In this document: one piece after another, positions 26,588-36,671 of the stretch | Layout: each line of letters starts with the position of its first letter | How positions within the stretch are numbered: the stretch's first letter is position 1 | From: Roseateles sp. XES5 | Lineage (GTDB): Bacteria; Pseudomonadota; Alphaproteobacteria; Rhizobiales; Rhizobiaceae | Assembly (NCBI RefSeq): GCF_020535545.1 | Contig: NZ_CP084752.1 | Span: 62,001-126,000, forward strand | Direction of reading: 5' to 3' | Length of the DNA: 64,000 nt | The notes under the pieces: model-generated | The model's database searches: none | Seen by the model: only the letters and a program-made list of their open reading frames with translations | What the model was told of the DNA's origin: nothing | Made by a program: the position numbers and the translations under genes

Positions 26588-27523
26588 ATGAGCGAAGACA
26601 GCGGCAACAAGAACTGGTCGTCCGGTTTTCAGAGGTTGAGGGCAGAATCGGTGGTCCTTGCCCTCATCCTCCTGGCAGTCACCCAAACCGACGTGAACCT
26701 CCAGAAAATTCCTCTCGTCGGTGTCGAAATCGGTCACCCGGTCTCCACGGGTGTAATCCTCGCGTTTCTCTATGCCTTCTATTTGTATTTTCAAGCGAGT
26801 TGGTGGTTTCGGTATCGTATAGAGATATCGGACCTGTTGGGGCTTAGGGCTCCGATCGATAGGATGATAGGTGGCCTCACCGCTTTGATGAACAAGGTCG
26901 AGTTTCTGAGGCCGCCTGCCACCGCGGCGCTCGAAAACACGGTAAAGGAGGCCATTGCTACCGCAGAGAGAGGGGTTCTGGAGCTTTCGGCCGCCGCCGC
27001 CTCCATAAGAGAGAGCGCCAACGATGTGATCAGCACCCTCGCAAACCATGCACATATGCAACAGGAGGCGATGGATAACCCATTGGTGGGGCGGCCATCT
27101 AAGAACTCATTGCCAGGTCAGGATCCTATTGGCCGCATTATCAGCGCCTTCGATGCGAGTGCGAACGCCGGGGAACTTAACCGGCATGAACATAAACGCG
27201 TCATAGGCGAGATACTGGATCAAGTAAGGGTTGAGGTTCGCCAACTCTTAGATGATCTGGATAACAAGGGGCCGGCGATTGAACGACATGCCGCACAGTA
27301 CCTGACGCAGACACGCGATCTCCGGCGTAGGCTCTATCGAAGTGATCTCGTAATTTCGGTCGACAGGCAGATACTCGGTTTCTGGCTTCCGTTCGTGTTC
27401 TGCCTCGCAGTTGTAGGCTTCACTCTTCCTCAAGGGATACGAGACATGCGCGATTCAGCATCGACCTTCCTGGCGTGTGAAACCTGCAGCCTCTTTTATC
27501 GGGAGCCGGCGCCCGCGGACTGA
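26588..27523 (+). CDS. Membrane protein of unknown function, phage cargo gene
   Basis: 311 aa from ATG 26588 (GCAGGGAAAATC upstream). Two transmembrane helices near residues 22-66, then a ~200-residue charged, helical cytoplasmic or periplasmic region (ATAERGVLELSAAAASIRE, VRVEVRQLLDDLDN), and a third helix near residues 277-293. It sits after the last virion gene with its own spacer and looks less GC-biased than the phage genes. No family recognised. A lysogen-expressed function such as exclusion of other phages is possible but only inferred. Confidence 0.7.
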   Translation: MSEDSGNKNWSSGFQRLRAESVVLALILLAVTQTDVNLQKIPLVGVEIGHPVSTGVILAFLYAFYLYFQASWWFRYRIEISDLLGLRAPIDRMIGGLTALMNKVEFLRPPATAALENTVKEAIATAERGVLELSAAAASIRESANDVISTLANHAHMQQEAMDNPLVGRPSKNSLPGQDPIGRIISAFDASANAGELNRHEHKRVIGEILDQVRVEVRQLLDDLDNKGPAIERHAAQYLTQTRDLRRRLYRSDLVISVDRQILGFWLPFVFCLAVVGFTLPQGIRDMRDSASTFLACETCSLFYREPAPAD

Positions 27524-27570
27524 CCCGCGGCGCATCTATGGCGTCAACAGCAGGCCGGAGGATGTAACAT

Positions 27571-27795
27571 ATGCATCGAGACGACTACGGCGCGCCCCGC
27601 TTTTGCGTTTGCATCGTGGTGAACGGCGCAAGCGATCGCGTCGAAGGCACCAAGGATGAATGTATGCCGATGATGATGGAGATGCTGAAGTTGACAGAGA
27701 AGGAGGCAGCGTCGCTGATCTTTGACTCGTACTTCGTGGGTCGTCTTCACTCTGAAGGTCAGTATGAACTCGACATTGAACGACTAGACCAGTGA
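27571..27795 (+). CDS. Small unknown protein at the prophage right end
   Basis: 74 aa from ATG 27571, with GGAGGATG about 10 bases upstream. Sequence features: PRFCVCIVVNGASDRVEG, an acidic/hydrophobic MMMEMLKLTEKEAASLIFDS stretch, and an acidic end. No known family is recognised. It is the last gene before the candidate prophage end. Confidence 0.55.
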   Translation: MHRDDYGAPRFCVCIVVNGASDRVEGTKDECMPMMMEMLKLTEKEAASLIFDSYFVGRLHSEGQYELDIERLDQ

Positions 27796-27835
27796 TCTGT
27801 CCAAGGTCTCGCCGCAAATGGGTCTTGAGGGAGGT

Positions 27836-27909
27836 TTTGACAGGCGTTCTGGAATTTTCAAAGTTCCGGATTTGCGTGTCAAAATTCCGAAAAATCGCGG
27901 CGAGCTACA
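27836..27909 (+). repeat. Candidate right end of the Mu-like prophage
   Basis: AT-rich segment with imperfect repeats. Read inward from the host on the minus strand, GGAATTTTGACACG and GGAACTTTGAAAATT follow each other about 21 bp apart, with a weaker third copy. Repeated end-binding sites for the transposase are the norm at Mu-type ends. The first TG/CA dinucleotide outward of the repeats is at 27908-27909, a plausible terminus. The exact end cannot be fixed without the left end or an empty site. Confidence 0.4.
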
Positions 27910-27946
27910 ACCGTCGCTGCAAGTGGTCCGCGCTGGCCGGCGAAGA

Positions 27947-28022
<76 letters not shown>

Positions 28023-28400
28023 AATCGCCTGCCGCATCCGAACCAAAGCGTCCGTCACCGGCAAGGCATGGCGTCTTTACGGCGCGCGGGCGGACTTGGC
28101 AAGGGTGAAAAGTGCATTTCTTACAACAAATCAGCGCCGGATCGCCGCAAGCCGCCCTGCCCTGCCTCACGGGTCCCGTGCCTTCGATACCCTTCCATCA
28201 CAGGCGCGTGCACCGGCCTTGTGATCCGGCCCGAAAGCGTGGCCGTTCCGGCTGGAAACCTCCCCGTCTCGCCCCTCGCCCGGCCTGCCGCTTGCGATCG
28301 CCATGCGGGCGCGGCGCACCCTTTTGCCTGTCGCGGGCGCCCGGCTTCCCTCTTCCGGGATCGGGAGCTCCAGGTGATTCCCGCCCCGGAAAACGCAAAA
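28023..28400. other. Intergenic region between tuf and tRNA-Trp
   Basis: About 380 bp, very GC-rich. No credible gene, RNA or repeat was recognised apart from the tuf terminator at its right edge. Open frames here are antisense-type GC artefacts. Confidence 0.5.
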
Positions 28401-28422
28401 GCCCCGCGGTTTCCCGCGGGGC
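28401..28422 (-). terminator. Terminator of tuf
   Basis: On the minus strand: GCCCCGCGG, loop GAAA, CCGCGGGGC, then TTTTGCGTTTT. Perfect 9-bp stem with a GNRA tetraloop, 26 bp after the tuf stop. Confidence 0.9.
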
Positions 28423-28448
28423 CTTGTCTTCAGGTCGTGGACCCGAAA

Positions 28449-29624
<1,176 letters not shown>

Positions 29625-30019
29625 GTTATCTTTCCTACTGAACGAAAGTTGGGCTAACCGGCCCTTCCGGTTTGGCAGGCGTTTAAGGCTTTCGCAACGA
29701 ATGCGCAAGCCTTAAATGCACAACGAAATCCGCCGGAAACGAGCTGAGGCAAGCCAGATTGACCATAGATCGGCACGCGGAATCGTATTTTCAAGGCAAC
29801 GCTTTAGCACCGGGCGCTGATTCTTTCGATGAGACGATGACGGGCTGCGGAGCGGCGGCCTGAAGCGCGGCAGGATCCGCCGGGCCCGGCCGGTTTTCCC
29901 GGCGTTCCGCCCCTGAAATCCCGGCCCTTCGCCGCATGCACCTCGGAAGACCAGAGGCCCGGTGGCCAGGCCGGAGGTCACGCCTGGACTTTACAGGCCG
30001 CCCCCTCCACCATGGCCCC
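29625..30019. other. tuf upstream region
   Basis: About 395 bp between tuf and a divergent small gene. It must hold the tuf promoter and leader (minus strand); AGGAAAG lies just upstream of the tuf ATG. No further gene was recognised, and I could not pick a promoter with confidence. Confidence 0.4.
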
Positions 30020-30265
30020 ATGGCGCACTATCACGTTGGCACTTGCCCCTGCTGCCGGAACGGACGGCTGTTTCTCTTCCGCGAGGCCGATACCGGCGAT
30101 GTCTACGGACATTGTGAAGAATGCGAGCAAGGCTTTCGAAGCCCGCAGGAAATCGAAGCGAACGGCGGATTCCTGACGCTCCTCAATCCATCCGACGCCG
30201 ACTGGGCGACAGACGCGGAGATCGGTCGCAGCGTCTGGGCGAACTACACGCTGTTCCCGGCATAG
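30020..30265 (+). CDS. Small zinc-ribbon-like protein
   Basis: 81 aa from ATG 30020. Two Cys pairs, CPCC (9-12) and CEEC (32-35), with G/F residues between them form a probable zinc ribbon. The C-terminal half is acidic and unrecognised (LTLLNPSDADWATDAEIG). Function unknown. Divergent from tuf. Confidence 0.6.
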   Translation: MAHYHVGTCPCCRNGRLFLFREADTGDVYGHCEECEQGFRSPQEIEANGGFLTLLNPSDADWATDAEIGRSVWANYTLFPA

Positions 30266-30449
30266 AGACGCCGGGACGAGGCCCTGCCCGGCGATGTCCC
30301 GAGGGGGCGGGACTATGGCGGATGCAGGATCGCGTCTGCCGTCTTTCCTTTTGCCGGCGCGCGGGCCATGCTCTCGTGCCGTGCGCTTTCGAGGACTGGC
30401 AGGAGGCCCCGGAATTGCGCCGTCAAAATTGTAACAGGGCAGCGCCGCA

Positions 30450-30965
30450 GTGATCTGGAATCTGTTCAAACCACGCAAATCCCGATCGGCGCCGCAGCAA
30501 GCACACCCCGCCCCTGCGGCCTCGGCGCCGCCAGCCGATCAGCCCGAGGATCCGCACCGGTTCACGCCCGACCTTTTGGCCGCCGCGAAAGCCGGTGACG
30601 CCGACGCGCAATACCGCCTGGGAATGGCTTTTTACGAAGGCATCGGCATCGAACGCCATTCGATCCGGGCCTTCAACTGGTGGCTGAGCGCGGCGACGCA
30701 CGAACACGGCCGGGCGCAAGCCATGGTGGCCTTTGCCTTCGAGGTCGGGGCCGGCGTCAAGCCGAACCTGCTGGAAGCCGCCTACTGGGCCATGCTCAGC
30801 GAGCACAACGGCAACGAAACGGGCGCAGCCCTGCTGCCGATCATCCTGCGCAGACTGAGCCAGGATCAACACCGCGCGGTCCTCGACATGTACCGCAAGG
30901 GGCGGACGCATGAAGAGCTGATCGCGCTTTATCCCGCCGACCCTCGCCCCGGAAGAATCATATAG
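30450..30965 (+). CDS. Sel1-like repeat protein
   Basis: 171 aa from GTG 30450. A Pro/Ala-rich N-terminus is followed by Sel1-type helical repeats: AKAGDADAQYRLGMAFYEGIG (residues ~47-67), then HEHGRAQAMVAFAFEVGAG and AAYWAMLSE. Sel1 repeats are protein-interaction scaffolds; the partner is unknown. No signal peptide. Confidence 0.7.
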   Translation: MIWNLFKPRKSRSAPQQAHPAPAASAPPADQPEDPHRFTPDLLAAAKAGDADAQYRLGMAFYEGIGIERHSIRAFNWWLSAATHEHGRAQAMVAFAFEVGAGVKPNLLEAAYWAMLSEHNGNETGAALLPIILRRLSQDQHRAVLDMYRKGRTHEELIALYPADPRPGRII

Positions 30966-31289
30966 CGTCAGGGCTTCGGATGATCGGGGGTGATGTTTCA
31001 GGAACCATGGAAAAGCGCGGGTGCGAGCGCCTGAAGGTCTTTGATCGGACCGGCGCATGTTCGAGAAGCCGAACCAGCTCATCGACGGATGCGATCCCTG
31101 GTGGTTTCAAACCGTTCAGCGACTTTGATTGCCGGCCGACCAGCTCTTCCTGCGCCAAGGCATCCAACAACAGCGGCCGCCTTGTTGCGATCTGGCACTG
31201 TATCCGGCGCTGATTGCCGCTTGCGTTGCATTGAGGCCGATCCGATACTCAGAGACGAACCGATTCCGCTTTTCACCCATTGCGGGCAT
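30958..31289 (-). pseudogene. Frameshifted phage small-terminase relic (Terminase_2-like)
   Basis: Read on the minus strand from about 31289, the frame gives EKRNRFVSEYR, NATQAAISAGYSARS and then loses homology; the typical family continuation resumes as LDALAQEELVG in another frame, ending near 30958. This N-terminal pattern (FV.EY...NATQAA..AGYS) is characteristic of non-Mu phage TerS. The frame break lies around 31150-31190. No other genes of that phage remain nearby. Confidence 0.65.
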
Positions 31290-31337
31290 TTTATAACCTG
31301 GTAGCCCGCTTTGAAAAACGGCGGACGCCGACAACGG

Positions 31338-31745
31338 ATGATCATGCCCTCATACAAGTCACCAGACGAAAAAATCCTCGACGTCTGGCAGCCAGCGGTC
31401 CTCGTCGGATGCGTTGTCATCTTCGGGGGCATGGTGATGGGTTTGAAAGCTTGGCGGGTGAACAATTTTGCCCATTCAGTCGCAACGGTGACCGAGGTTT
31501 GGGATGTGCAAGTGCGTATCGACAGGCACAACTTTGTCACCGATCTGGTTTTCGAACCAAGGTACAAGACGATCACCATGGGAGAGATTCAATTCACGCG
31601 AACCCACAAGGGGAAGAGCTACGACTGCACCTGGTGGGTGGAGCTCGGCTCGCCTTCCGACAAGTTCAAGGTCGGCGATAGGCTGGACGTCGTTCCTGCG
31701 ACGGGGACATGTCAAAGGGTCGATATCGTCGGTCGAATACCGTGA
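31338..31745 (+). CDS. Single-pass membrane protein, DUF3592-like
   Basis: 135 aa from ATG 31338 (ATG 31344 also possible). One transmembrane helix near residues 19-36 is followed by an extracytoplasmic beta domain: SVATVTEVWDV, ITMGEIQFTRTHKGKSY, FKVGDRLDVVPATGTC. The last motif (VGD.v.V.y.P) is typical of DUF3592-type proteins. Function unknown. Confidence 0.55.
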   Translation: MIMPSYKSPDEKILDVWQPAVLVGCVVIFGGMVMGLKAWRVNNFAHSVATVTEVWDVQVRIDRHNFVTDLVFEPRYKTITMGEIQFTRTHKGKSYDCTWWVELGSPSDKFKVGDRLDVVPATGTCQRVDIVGRIP

Positions 31746-31955
31746 CCTCTCTCTTCGCCTTTGCTTTCGCCAGTGCTCGGACCACGCTCTCATGCCATGC
31801 AATGGGATCGCTGGAGTCGCGCGGGATCTGACGACTCACATCACACCAAAGACGTCCCGACGCGACGGCCTCGAGGCAAGCAGGAATCGCCGAGGCCCAT
31901 GCGGGAAAGCACACGTGACGAGATGTAAGACGGCAATCTATAGGGGAGCGACTTG

Positions 31956-32029
31956 TGGAGCGGGTAGCGGGAATCGAACCCGCGTATTCAGCTTGGAAGG
32001 CTGCTGCTCTACCATTGAGCTATACCCGC
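31956..32029 (-). tRNA. tRNA-Gly (TCC)
   Basis: GCGGGTATAGCTCAATGG... with anticodon loop CTTCCAA, GGTTCGATTCC T-arm and encoded CCA (31956-31958). 74 nt. It lies 24 bp downstream of tRNA-Tyr on the same strand; the two are probably co-transcribed. Confidence 0.95.
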
Positions 32030-32053
32030 GGGGTCATGATCCGTGTGACAGAA

Positions 32054-32138
32054 TGGTGGAGGGAGTTGGATTTGAACCAACGTAGGCTGAGCCAACGGAT
32101 TTACAGTCCGTCCCCTTTAACCACTCGGGCATCCCTCC
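32054..32138 (-). tRNA. tRNA-Tyr (GTA)
   Basis: 85 nt with a long variable arm, as for class II tRNAs; GGAGGGATGCCCGAG 5' end, anticodon loop CTGTAAA, GGTTCAAATCC T-arm, encoded CCA at 32054-32056. Confidence 0.95.
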
Positions 32139-32433
32139 ATATTCTGTCGGGATCAAGCGACCAGTGTCGACCGGCGGGCAGTGCCTTGTCGGCGGCGCCT
32201 TCGATCTGGCGCGGTATATGACGGGACCAATTCGTCCTGTCAACACGACGTCACGGAAAAAATTGCGAAAAATGTCATCGCCCTTGCCGGCCTGTGGATG
32301 GCCGACTTTGCCGTCCCGCGCCCCCGCCCGGATTTTTCGCCCGGATTTTTCGTTCCGGTCTTTCACCCAGATTTTCGCCGGCCGATGCAGCAAAACCGCT
32401 GCACAGTTTCGCGCGACGTGCTTTATAGGCTGC
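32139..32433. other. Intergenic region between tRNA-Tyr and rlmB
   Basis: 295 bp holding the divergent promoters of the tRNA pair and rlmB. Nothing else recognised. Confidence 0.4.
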
Positions 32434-33309
32434 ATGAGCAAAGACGATACCGGCGGCAAGTCCGCAAAAGACACCCATTACGCCAAACTTCGCCGCGCGC
32501 ATCGCGACCAGCGGCGCGAACGCGGCGAGATTCCCACCCCGAAGGACGACCGCCGCCGCAAGCAGGCGGAGGGCTGGAAGGCGCCGGCGGTGGCGCCCGA
32601 CCAGGTCTATCTCTATGGCCTGCACACCGTGCGCGCCGCGCTCGACAATCCCGAGCGCAAGATCATCAAGCTTTCCGTCAGCCAGAACGCCGCCCAGCGG
32701 CTGGAGCTGCCCGATCTTGCGAGCCTGCCCTACCCGGTCGAGACCGTGCTTCCCTCCGATCTCGACAAGGTGCTCGGCCCCGAGGCGATCCATCAGGGCG
32801 TGATGCTGGAGACGCGCCCGCTGCCGGCGCGCCGGCTGGAAGCACTGAAGGACAGCCCGCTGCTGCTGGTTCTCGACCAGGTGACGGATCCGCACAATGT
32901 CGGTGCCATCATGCGCTCGGCCGTCGCCTTCAATGCGGGCGCCGTCATCACCACGCAGCGCCACTCGCCGACCGAATCGGGCGTGCTGGCCAAGACGGCC
33001 TCCGGCGCGCTGGAACTCATTCCCTATATCCAGATCACCAACCTCGCCGACGCGCTGGACGAGCTGCACAAGCTCGGCTTCCTGACCGTCGGCCTCGATT
33101 CGGAAGGGCCGGCACCGCTGGAAGGCACGCTCTCCGGCGAGCGCATCGCCCTCGTCATGGGCTCGGAAGGCAAGGGCCTGCGCCAGAAGACGCGCGCCAC
33201 CTGCAAGGCCCTCGCCCGTCTCGACATGCCCGGCGCGATCAAGTCGCTGAACGTCTCGAACGCCGCCGCCATCGCTCTCTACGCCACGCATAGACATCTC
33301 TTCGGCTGA
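32434..33309 (+). CDS. rlmB: 23S rRNA (guanosine-2'-O)-methyltransferase RlmB-type (SPOUT)
   Basis: 291 aa from ATG 32434. A basic N-terminal tail (residues 1-50) precedes the substrate-binding domain (YLYGLHTVRAAL, 60-71) and the SPOUT catalytic domain. The three SpoU motifs are visible: LDQVTDPHNVGAIMRSA, VMGSEGKGLR and LNVSNAAAIALY. It would methylate a guanosine 2'-OH in 23S rRNA using S-adenosylmethionine. A Trm/RlmB-like paralogue with tRNA specificity cannot be excluded. Confidence 0.85.
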   Translation: MSKDDTGGKSAKDTHYAKLRRAHRDQRRERGEIPTPKDDRRRKQAEGWKAPAVAPDQVYLYGLHTVRAALDNPERKIIKLSVSQNAAQRLELPDLASLPYPVETVLPSDLDKVLGPEAIHQGVMLETRPLPARRLEALKDSPLLLVLDQVTDPHNVGAIMRSAVAFNAGAVITTQRHSPTESGVLAKTASGALELIPYIQITNLADALDELHKLGFLTVGLDSEGPAPLEGTLSGERIALVMGSEGKGLRQKTRATCKALARLDMPGAIKSLNVSNAAAIALYATHRHLFG

Positions 33310-33373
33310 AGGCCGGGGACACCTTTTCGGCTGAAGGCCGGGGCCCTCGGCTGAGGCAAGGCACAAACGCAAA

Positions 33374-33399
33374 GGCCCGCCGGTTTTCACCGGCGGGCC
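33374..33399. terminator. Bidirectional terminator between rlmB and azoR
   Basis: GGCCCGCCGG, loop TTTTCA, CCGGCGGGCC; T-run on one side and A-run on the other, serving the two convergent genes. Confidence 0.85.
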
Positions 33400-33436
33400 T
33401 TTTGCTTTGGAGGCGAGTAGACTCAGCTTGCGCGCT

Positions 33437-34048
33437 TCAGGCCGCCGCGCGATCGGAAATCGTGCGTTCGGCTTCGGAAATCGCCTGGATCTTCGAATCG
33501 GCGCTGAGGTTCAGGCCTTCGGCGCGCACCACTTCCACATCCGTGACGCCGAGGAAGCCGAGCACGGCGCGCAGGTAGCTTTCCTGGTGGTCCATCGCCG
33601 CTGCCGGGCCGGCGCTATAGTGGCCGCCGCGGGTGGAGACGATGATGACCTTCTTGCCCTTGGCGAGGCCTTCCGGGCCTTCGGCCGTATAGCGGAACGT
33701 CTTGCCGGCAACCGCGATGCGGTCGATCCAGGCCTTGAGCTGGCTCGGCAGGGAGAAATTGTACATGGGCACGCCAAGGATGACCGTGTCGGCGGCAAGG
33801 AACTCGTCGAGCACGACCTGATTTTCGGCGACGTCGGCCGCGATCTCGCTGTCGACGTCTTCCGGCTTGGCATTGGCAGCCATCAGGTGGGCGCCCGAAA
33901 GATGCGGCAGCGGGTTTGCGACGAGGTCGCGATAGGTCACCGTGGCCTTGGCCTGCTCCGCCTTGAGCTGGGCGGCAACCGCGGCCGTCAGGCGGCGGGA
34001 AACGGAATGGTCGCCAAGGATACCGGAGTCGATGTGAAGGATGTTCAT
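33437..34048 (-). CDS. azoR: FMN-dependent NADH-azoreductase / quinone reductase
   Basis: 203 aa. Flavodoxin-like fold of the AzoR family: NILHIDSGILGDHSVSR phosphate-binding start, VPMYNFSLPSQLKAWIDRI (residues 93-111) and STRGGHYS. It reduces quinones and azo dyes with NADH. It is divergent from a LysR regulator 131 bp away that is its likely regulator. Confidence 0.9.
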   Translation of the reverse strand: MNILHIDSGILGDHSVSRRLTAAVAAQLKAEQAKATVTYRDLVANPLPHLSGAHLMAANAKPEDVDSEIAADVAENQVVLDEFLAADTVILGVPMYNFSLPSQLKAWIDRIAVAGKTFRYTAEGPEGLAKGKKVIIVSTRGGHYSAGPAAAMDHQESYLRAVLGFLGVTDVEVVRAEGLNLSADSKIQAISEAERTISDRAAA

Positions 34049-34132
34049 GGGTCAGCACCTTTGTTTGAATTGGGTGCAAGAGATATGATCCGAAAACAAT
34101 CGCGCGATTAGACGGCAAAAATCCAATTGACC

Positions 34133-34148
34133 GTTTCAAATGAGAAAC
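34133..34148. promoter_or_regulatory. Candidate LysR operator between azoR and lysR
   Basis: GTTTC-AAATGA-GAAAC inverted repeat, 31 bp before the lysR ATG and about 85 bp before the azoR start. It lies in the divergent promoter region where such regulators bind. Binding is inferred. Confidence 0.5.
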
Positions 34149-34179
34149 AATAAATCAGGCGACCACCGGAGATGAGACC

Positions 34180-35127
34180 ATGCAGGACCTGAACGATCTC
34201 GCCCTCTATGCCGCCGTTGTGCGCCACAAGGGGTTCACCGCCGCCGCCAATGCGCTCTCCGTGCCGAAGTCGAAGATCAGCAAGCGCATCGCCGCGCTGG
34301 AGGAGCAACTCGGCGTACGGCTCATCGAGCGGTCCACCCGCAAGCTGTCCATCACCGATATCGGCCAGTCCTTCTACGAACGCTGCGAGGCGGTGCTTTC
34401 GGGCGTCGAGGCGGCGGAGGCCGTGGTCGCCGTCGCCAAGGCGGAACCGGCGGGCACCGTGCGCCTTGCAATGCCGCCGGGATTCGCGCCCATGGTCGCC
34501 GATATCCTGCCCGGTTTCCTGAAGCGCTATCCGCTGGTGCGCCTTTCGATCGTCACCACCGGCCGTCCCGTCGATCTCATCGAGGAGCGAATCGACGTCG
34601 CGCTGCGCGTGCGCGACAGCTACGACACGGACCAGTCGCTGATCGTGCGCCGTTTCGGCGGCACGCGGCGCTATCTGGCGGCAAGCCCGCGCTTCCTGGA
34701 ACGCTATGGCCCCATCGAACTCGACGGCCTTGCCCGCGTGCCGACGCTCTCCATGAACGAGAACAATCCCCGCGCCATCTGGACGCTCTTCAATGCCGAC
34801 GGCGCCATGCACGACGTCGCCCATTCGCCGGTCCTCACCTGCTCGGATTTCGGCGTGCTGGAACGGGCCACCATCGAGGGCGTCGGCCTTGCACTGCTGC
34901 CCGACATGATCGTCGAGCGCGGCTTCCGCAGCGGCGTGCTGACACCGGTGCTGCCGGAATGGTCGAGCGCGGAATCGGCCGTGCACGCCGTCTTCACCTC
35001 CCGCCACGGCATGCTGCCCGCCGTGCGCGCGCTGATCGACCACCTCGCCGAAAACCTGCCGCGCTCCATGCAGCGCTGCCAGGAAATCGTGCCCCGCGCC
35101 GCCACCGACAGCAACTGGTCGATCTGA
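34180..35127 (+). CDS. LysR-family transcription regulator
   Basis: 315 aa. N-terminal winged HTH (LALYAAVVRHKGFTAAANAL, then SKISKRIAALEEQLGVRL) and a C-terminal periplasmic-binding-like sensor domain (VRLAMPPGFAPMVADILPGF; RALIDHLAEN). Divergent from azoR, which it probably controls in response to quinone or electrophile stress. Effector not predictable. Confidence 0.9.
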   Translation: MQDLNDLALYAAVVRHKGFTAAANALSVPKSKISKRIAALEEQLGVRLIERSTRKLSITDIGQSFYERCEAVLSGVEAAEAVVAVAKAEPAGTVRLAMPPGFAPMVADILPGFLKRYPLVRLSIVTTGRPVDLIEERIDVALRVRDSYDTDQSLIVRRFGGTRRYLAASPRFLERYGPIELDGLARVPTLSMNENNPRAIWTLFNADGAMHDVAHSPVLTCSDFGVLERATIEGVGLALLPDMIVERGFRSGVLTPVLPEWSSAESAVHAVFTSRHGMLPAVRALIDHLAENLPRSMQRCQEIVPRAATDSNWSI

Positions 35128-35182
35128 AACGGCCTTTTCGCTTTACAGCGGCGGAGAATATGCTAACTCCCTCGCAGAGAGT

Positions 35183-35258
<76 letters not shown>

Positions 35259-35418
35259 CTTCTCTCTTTTTTCCGGCACGATCCAAAATCGCCCGATAAT
35301 CCTCCGACCTTTCACCCGTCCAAAAATCCCGGTGACATCAGGCAAGGCACGCCCTGCCCTACTCGACTTGCGATTGATTGCGTGCTCTTCTGTTCGCGAA
35401 AAAAGGGAGGGCGCCAGG

Positions 35419-35643
35419 ATGCAAACCAATGGAAACCCCGAGCCGGCGACGACCCGGCGCTCTGCAACACGACGCCTCATTTCTCTTATCCTGGGCGTGC
35501 TGATGGCCGCTGGTGGGGCCTTCGCTTTTCTCTGGATGTTTTTCCATGTGGTCGAGCCGGTGAAGGCCCTGTTCTGGATTGCGCCCGTCGTCGTCTCCGT
35601 CATCGGCGTCGCCATTATCTGGGACGATATTCGCAACCCGTGA
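35419..35643 (+). CDS. Small two-helix membrane protein
   Basis: 74 aa from ATG 35419 with GGGAGGGCGCC upstream. Two hydrophobic segments (LISLILGVLMAAGGAFAFLW and LFWIAPVVVSVIGVAII). Function unknown; no family recognised. Confidence 0.55.
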   Translation: MQTNGNPEPATTRRSATRRLISLILGVLMAAGGAFAFLWMFFHVVEPVKALFWIAPVVVSVIGVAIIWDDIRNP

Positions 35644-35734
35644 CCATCGCCTCGGTCGAGGCCTGCCGCGCCGGACCGTCACGCCGCGTCCATCGCATTG
35701 CGGAATAGGCCTATCGGCCTGCGTGAACCGCTCG

Positions 35735-35875
35735 CCAAAGAAAGCGGGCGCCGCAAGGGCGCCCGCTTTGCCGTTGATCCGTGCCGAAGTCTTTACTTAA
35801 GATTCAGGGTGTCTGACAATAGTCGCCCGTCCGCTGGCCACTCTTCACCGGCCTCGGCATAGCGCCGTCTGCAAC
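35735..35875 (-). pseudogene. Degraded duplicate of the 3' part of the 36980-37264 gene with its terminator
   Basis: About 140 bp clearly aligned to 36921-37062: same terminator hairpin (35745-35765 versus 36933-36953), the same TTGATCCGTGCC and a decayed coding end. On the minus strand the GACGGxGACTA-TATCAG stretch is recognisable but indels destroy the frame. Together the two copies bracket the AT-rich gene at 36003-36671. Confidence 0.7.
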
Positions 35876-36002
35876 TGACTGGTGAGCCAATCCACCGCCA
35901 CTCTCACCCAGGCCCCTGCTATGTAACAAGAGTCGAGAGGCGAGCCACTGAGCGAAGAAGCTGGCGCGCATTCTCTCAGGCACTAATTAGCTTGAATGAA
36001 GC
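35876..36002. other. Spacer downstream of the AT-rich gene
   Basis: Non-coding, part of the inserted segment between the duplicate copies. No repeat or gene seen. Confidence 0.4.
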
Positions 36003-36671
36003 CTAACCTTCATTTGCGAGGCCACGAAACTTCTGCGTCACCTCTTCAATCATTTCTTCGCAAGCATTTAGGTATTTTTGACAAAAATAAATATTATAAT
36101 ATACGAACTTTGCGGTATCCTCAACTCCATAAACAGGGGTATCTTCTGTAAATTTCTCAATAGAATCTTCAATCGCTTCCGAACCAAGACGAAGCTGACC
36201 CAACAGACCGTCAATATCATCTATTTCTGGCGGCCCGAATTCATTCTCAAATACGACAAATTCTATCGCTTTCATTTTAGAAACTAATTCATCATACCCG
36301 ACTTTAAGGTCAAATATGGTGTAGTGATTTTTTTTATTCTCAATTTCACTGGATATTTTTTCCGAATGATCTTTAGCCCTCTTTACGAGAGGATTCAACC
36401 GACGGGCAACCGCATACGATTTTTGCTGCAAAGATAGGAGGTTTTCGCGATGGTGCAGTCGAGCGTCGTTTATTTGCCTTGAAAGGAAAATAATCGTTGG
36501 CACCGCAGCGGCAACAGCCGCCCATCCGCTAAGCGCAGACATCCATTCGCGCAGACACTGTTCACTCTTAGGGCCGCAAAATGCTTCACGGCCCCAAGTT
36601 ACGCGCAAAGCGCCTATGGTGATGACTACTAGTAATACCAGCCAGCCCCATTTATCCCATTCTTGCCGCAT
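36003..36671 (-). CDS. AT-rich membrane protein gene of unknown function, likely acquired
   Basis: 222 aa. Two N-terminal transmembrane helices (about residues 9-24 and 48-66) are followed by a helical charged domain (LVKRAKDHSEKISSEIENKK; EEMIEEVTQKF). The DNA is far richer in A/T than every neighbour (runs such as TTTTTTTATT) and uses ATT/AAA codons freely. No family is recognised. The layout, small membrane anchor plus cytoplasmic helices, is like some phage-defence effectors, but that is only an analogy. Flanked by a duplicated segment. Confidence 0.75.
   Translation of the reverse strand: MRQEWDKWGWLVLLVVITIGALRVTWGREAFCGPKSEQCLREWMSALSGWAAVAAAVPTIIFLSRQINDARLHHRENLLSLQQKSYAVARRLNPLVKRAKDHSEKISSEIENKKNHYTIFDLKVGYDELVSKMKAIEFVVFENEFGPPEIDDIDGLLGQLRLGSEAIEDSIEKFTEDTPVYGVEDTAKFVYYNIYFCQKYLNACEEMIEEVTQKFRGLANEG

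Noticed and set aside
31666..31914. 82-codon minus-strand ORF before tRNA-Gly (WHESVVRALAKAKAKREV)
   Set aside because: Composition is somewhat protein-like, but it runs antisense into the end of the DUF3592-like gene and has no family match; not enough to call.
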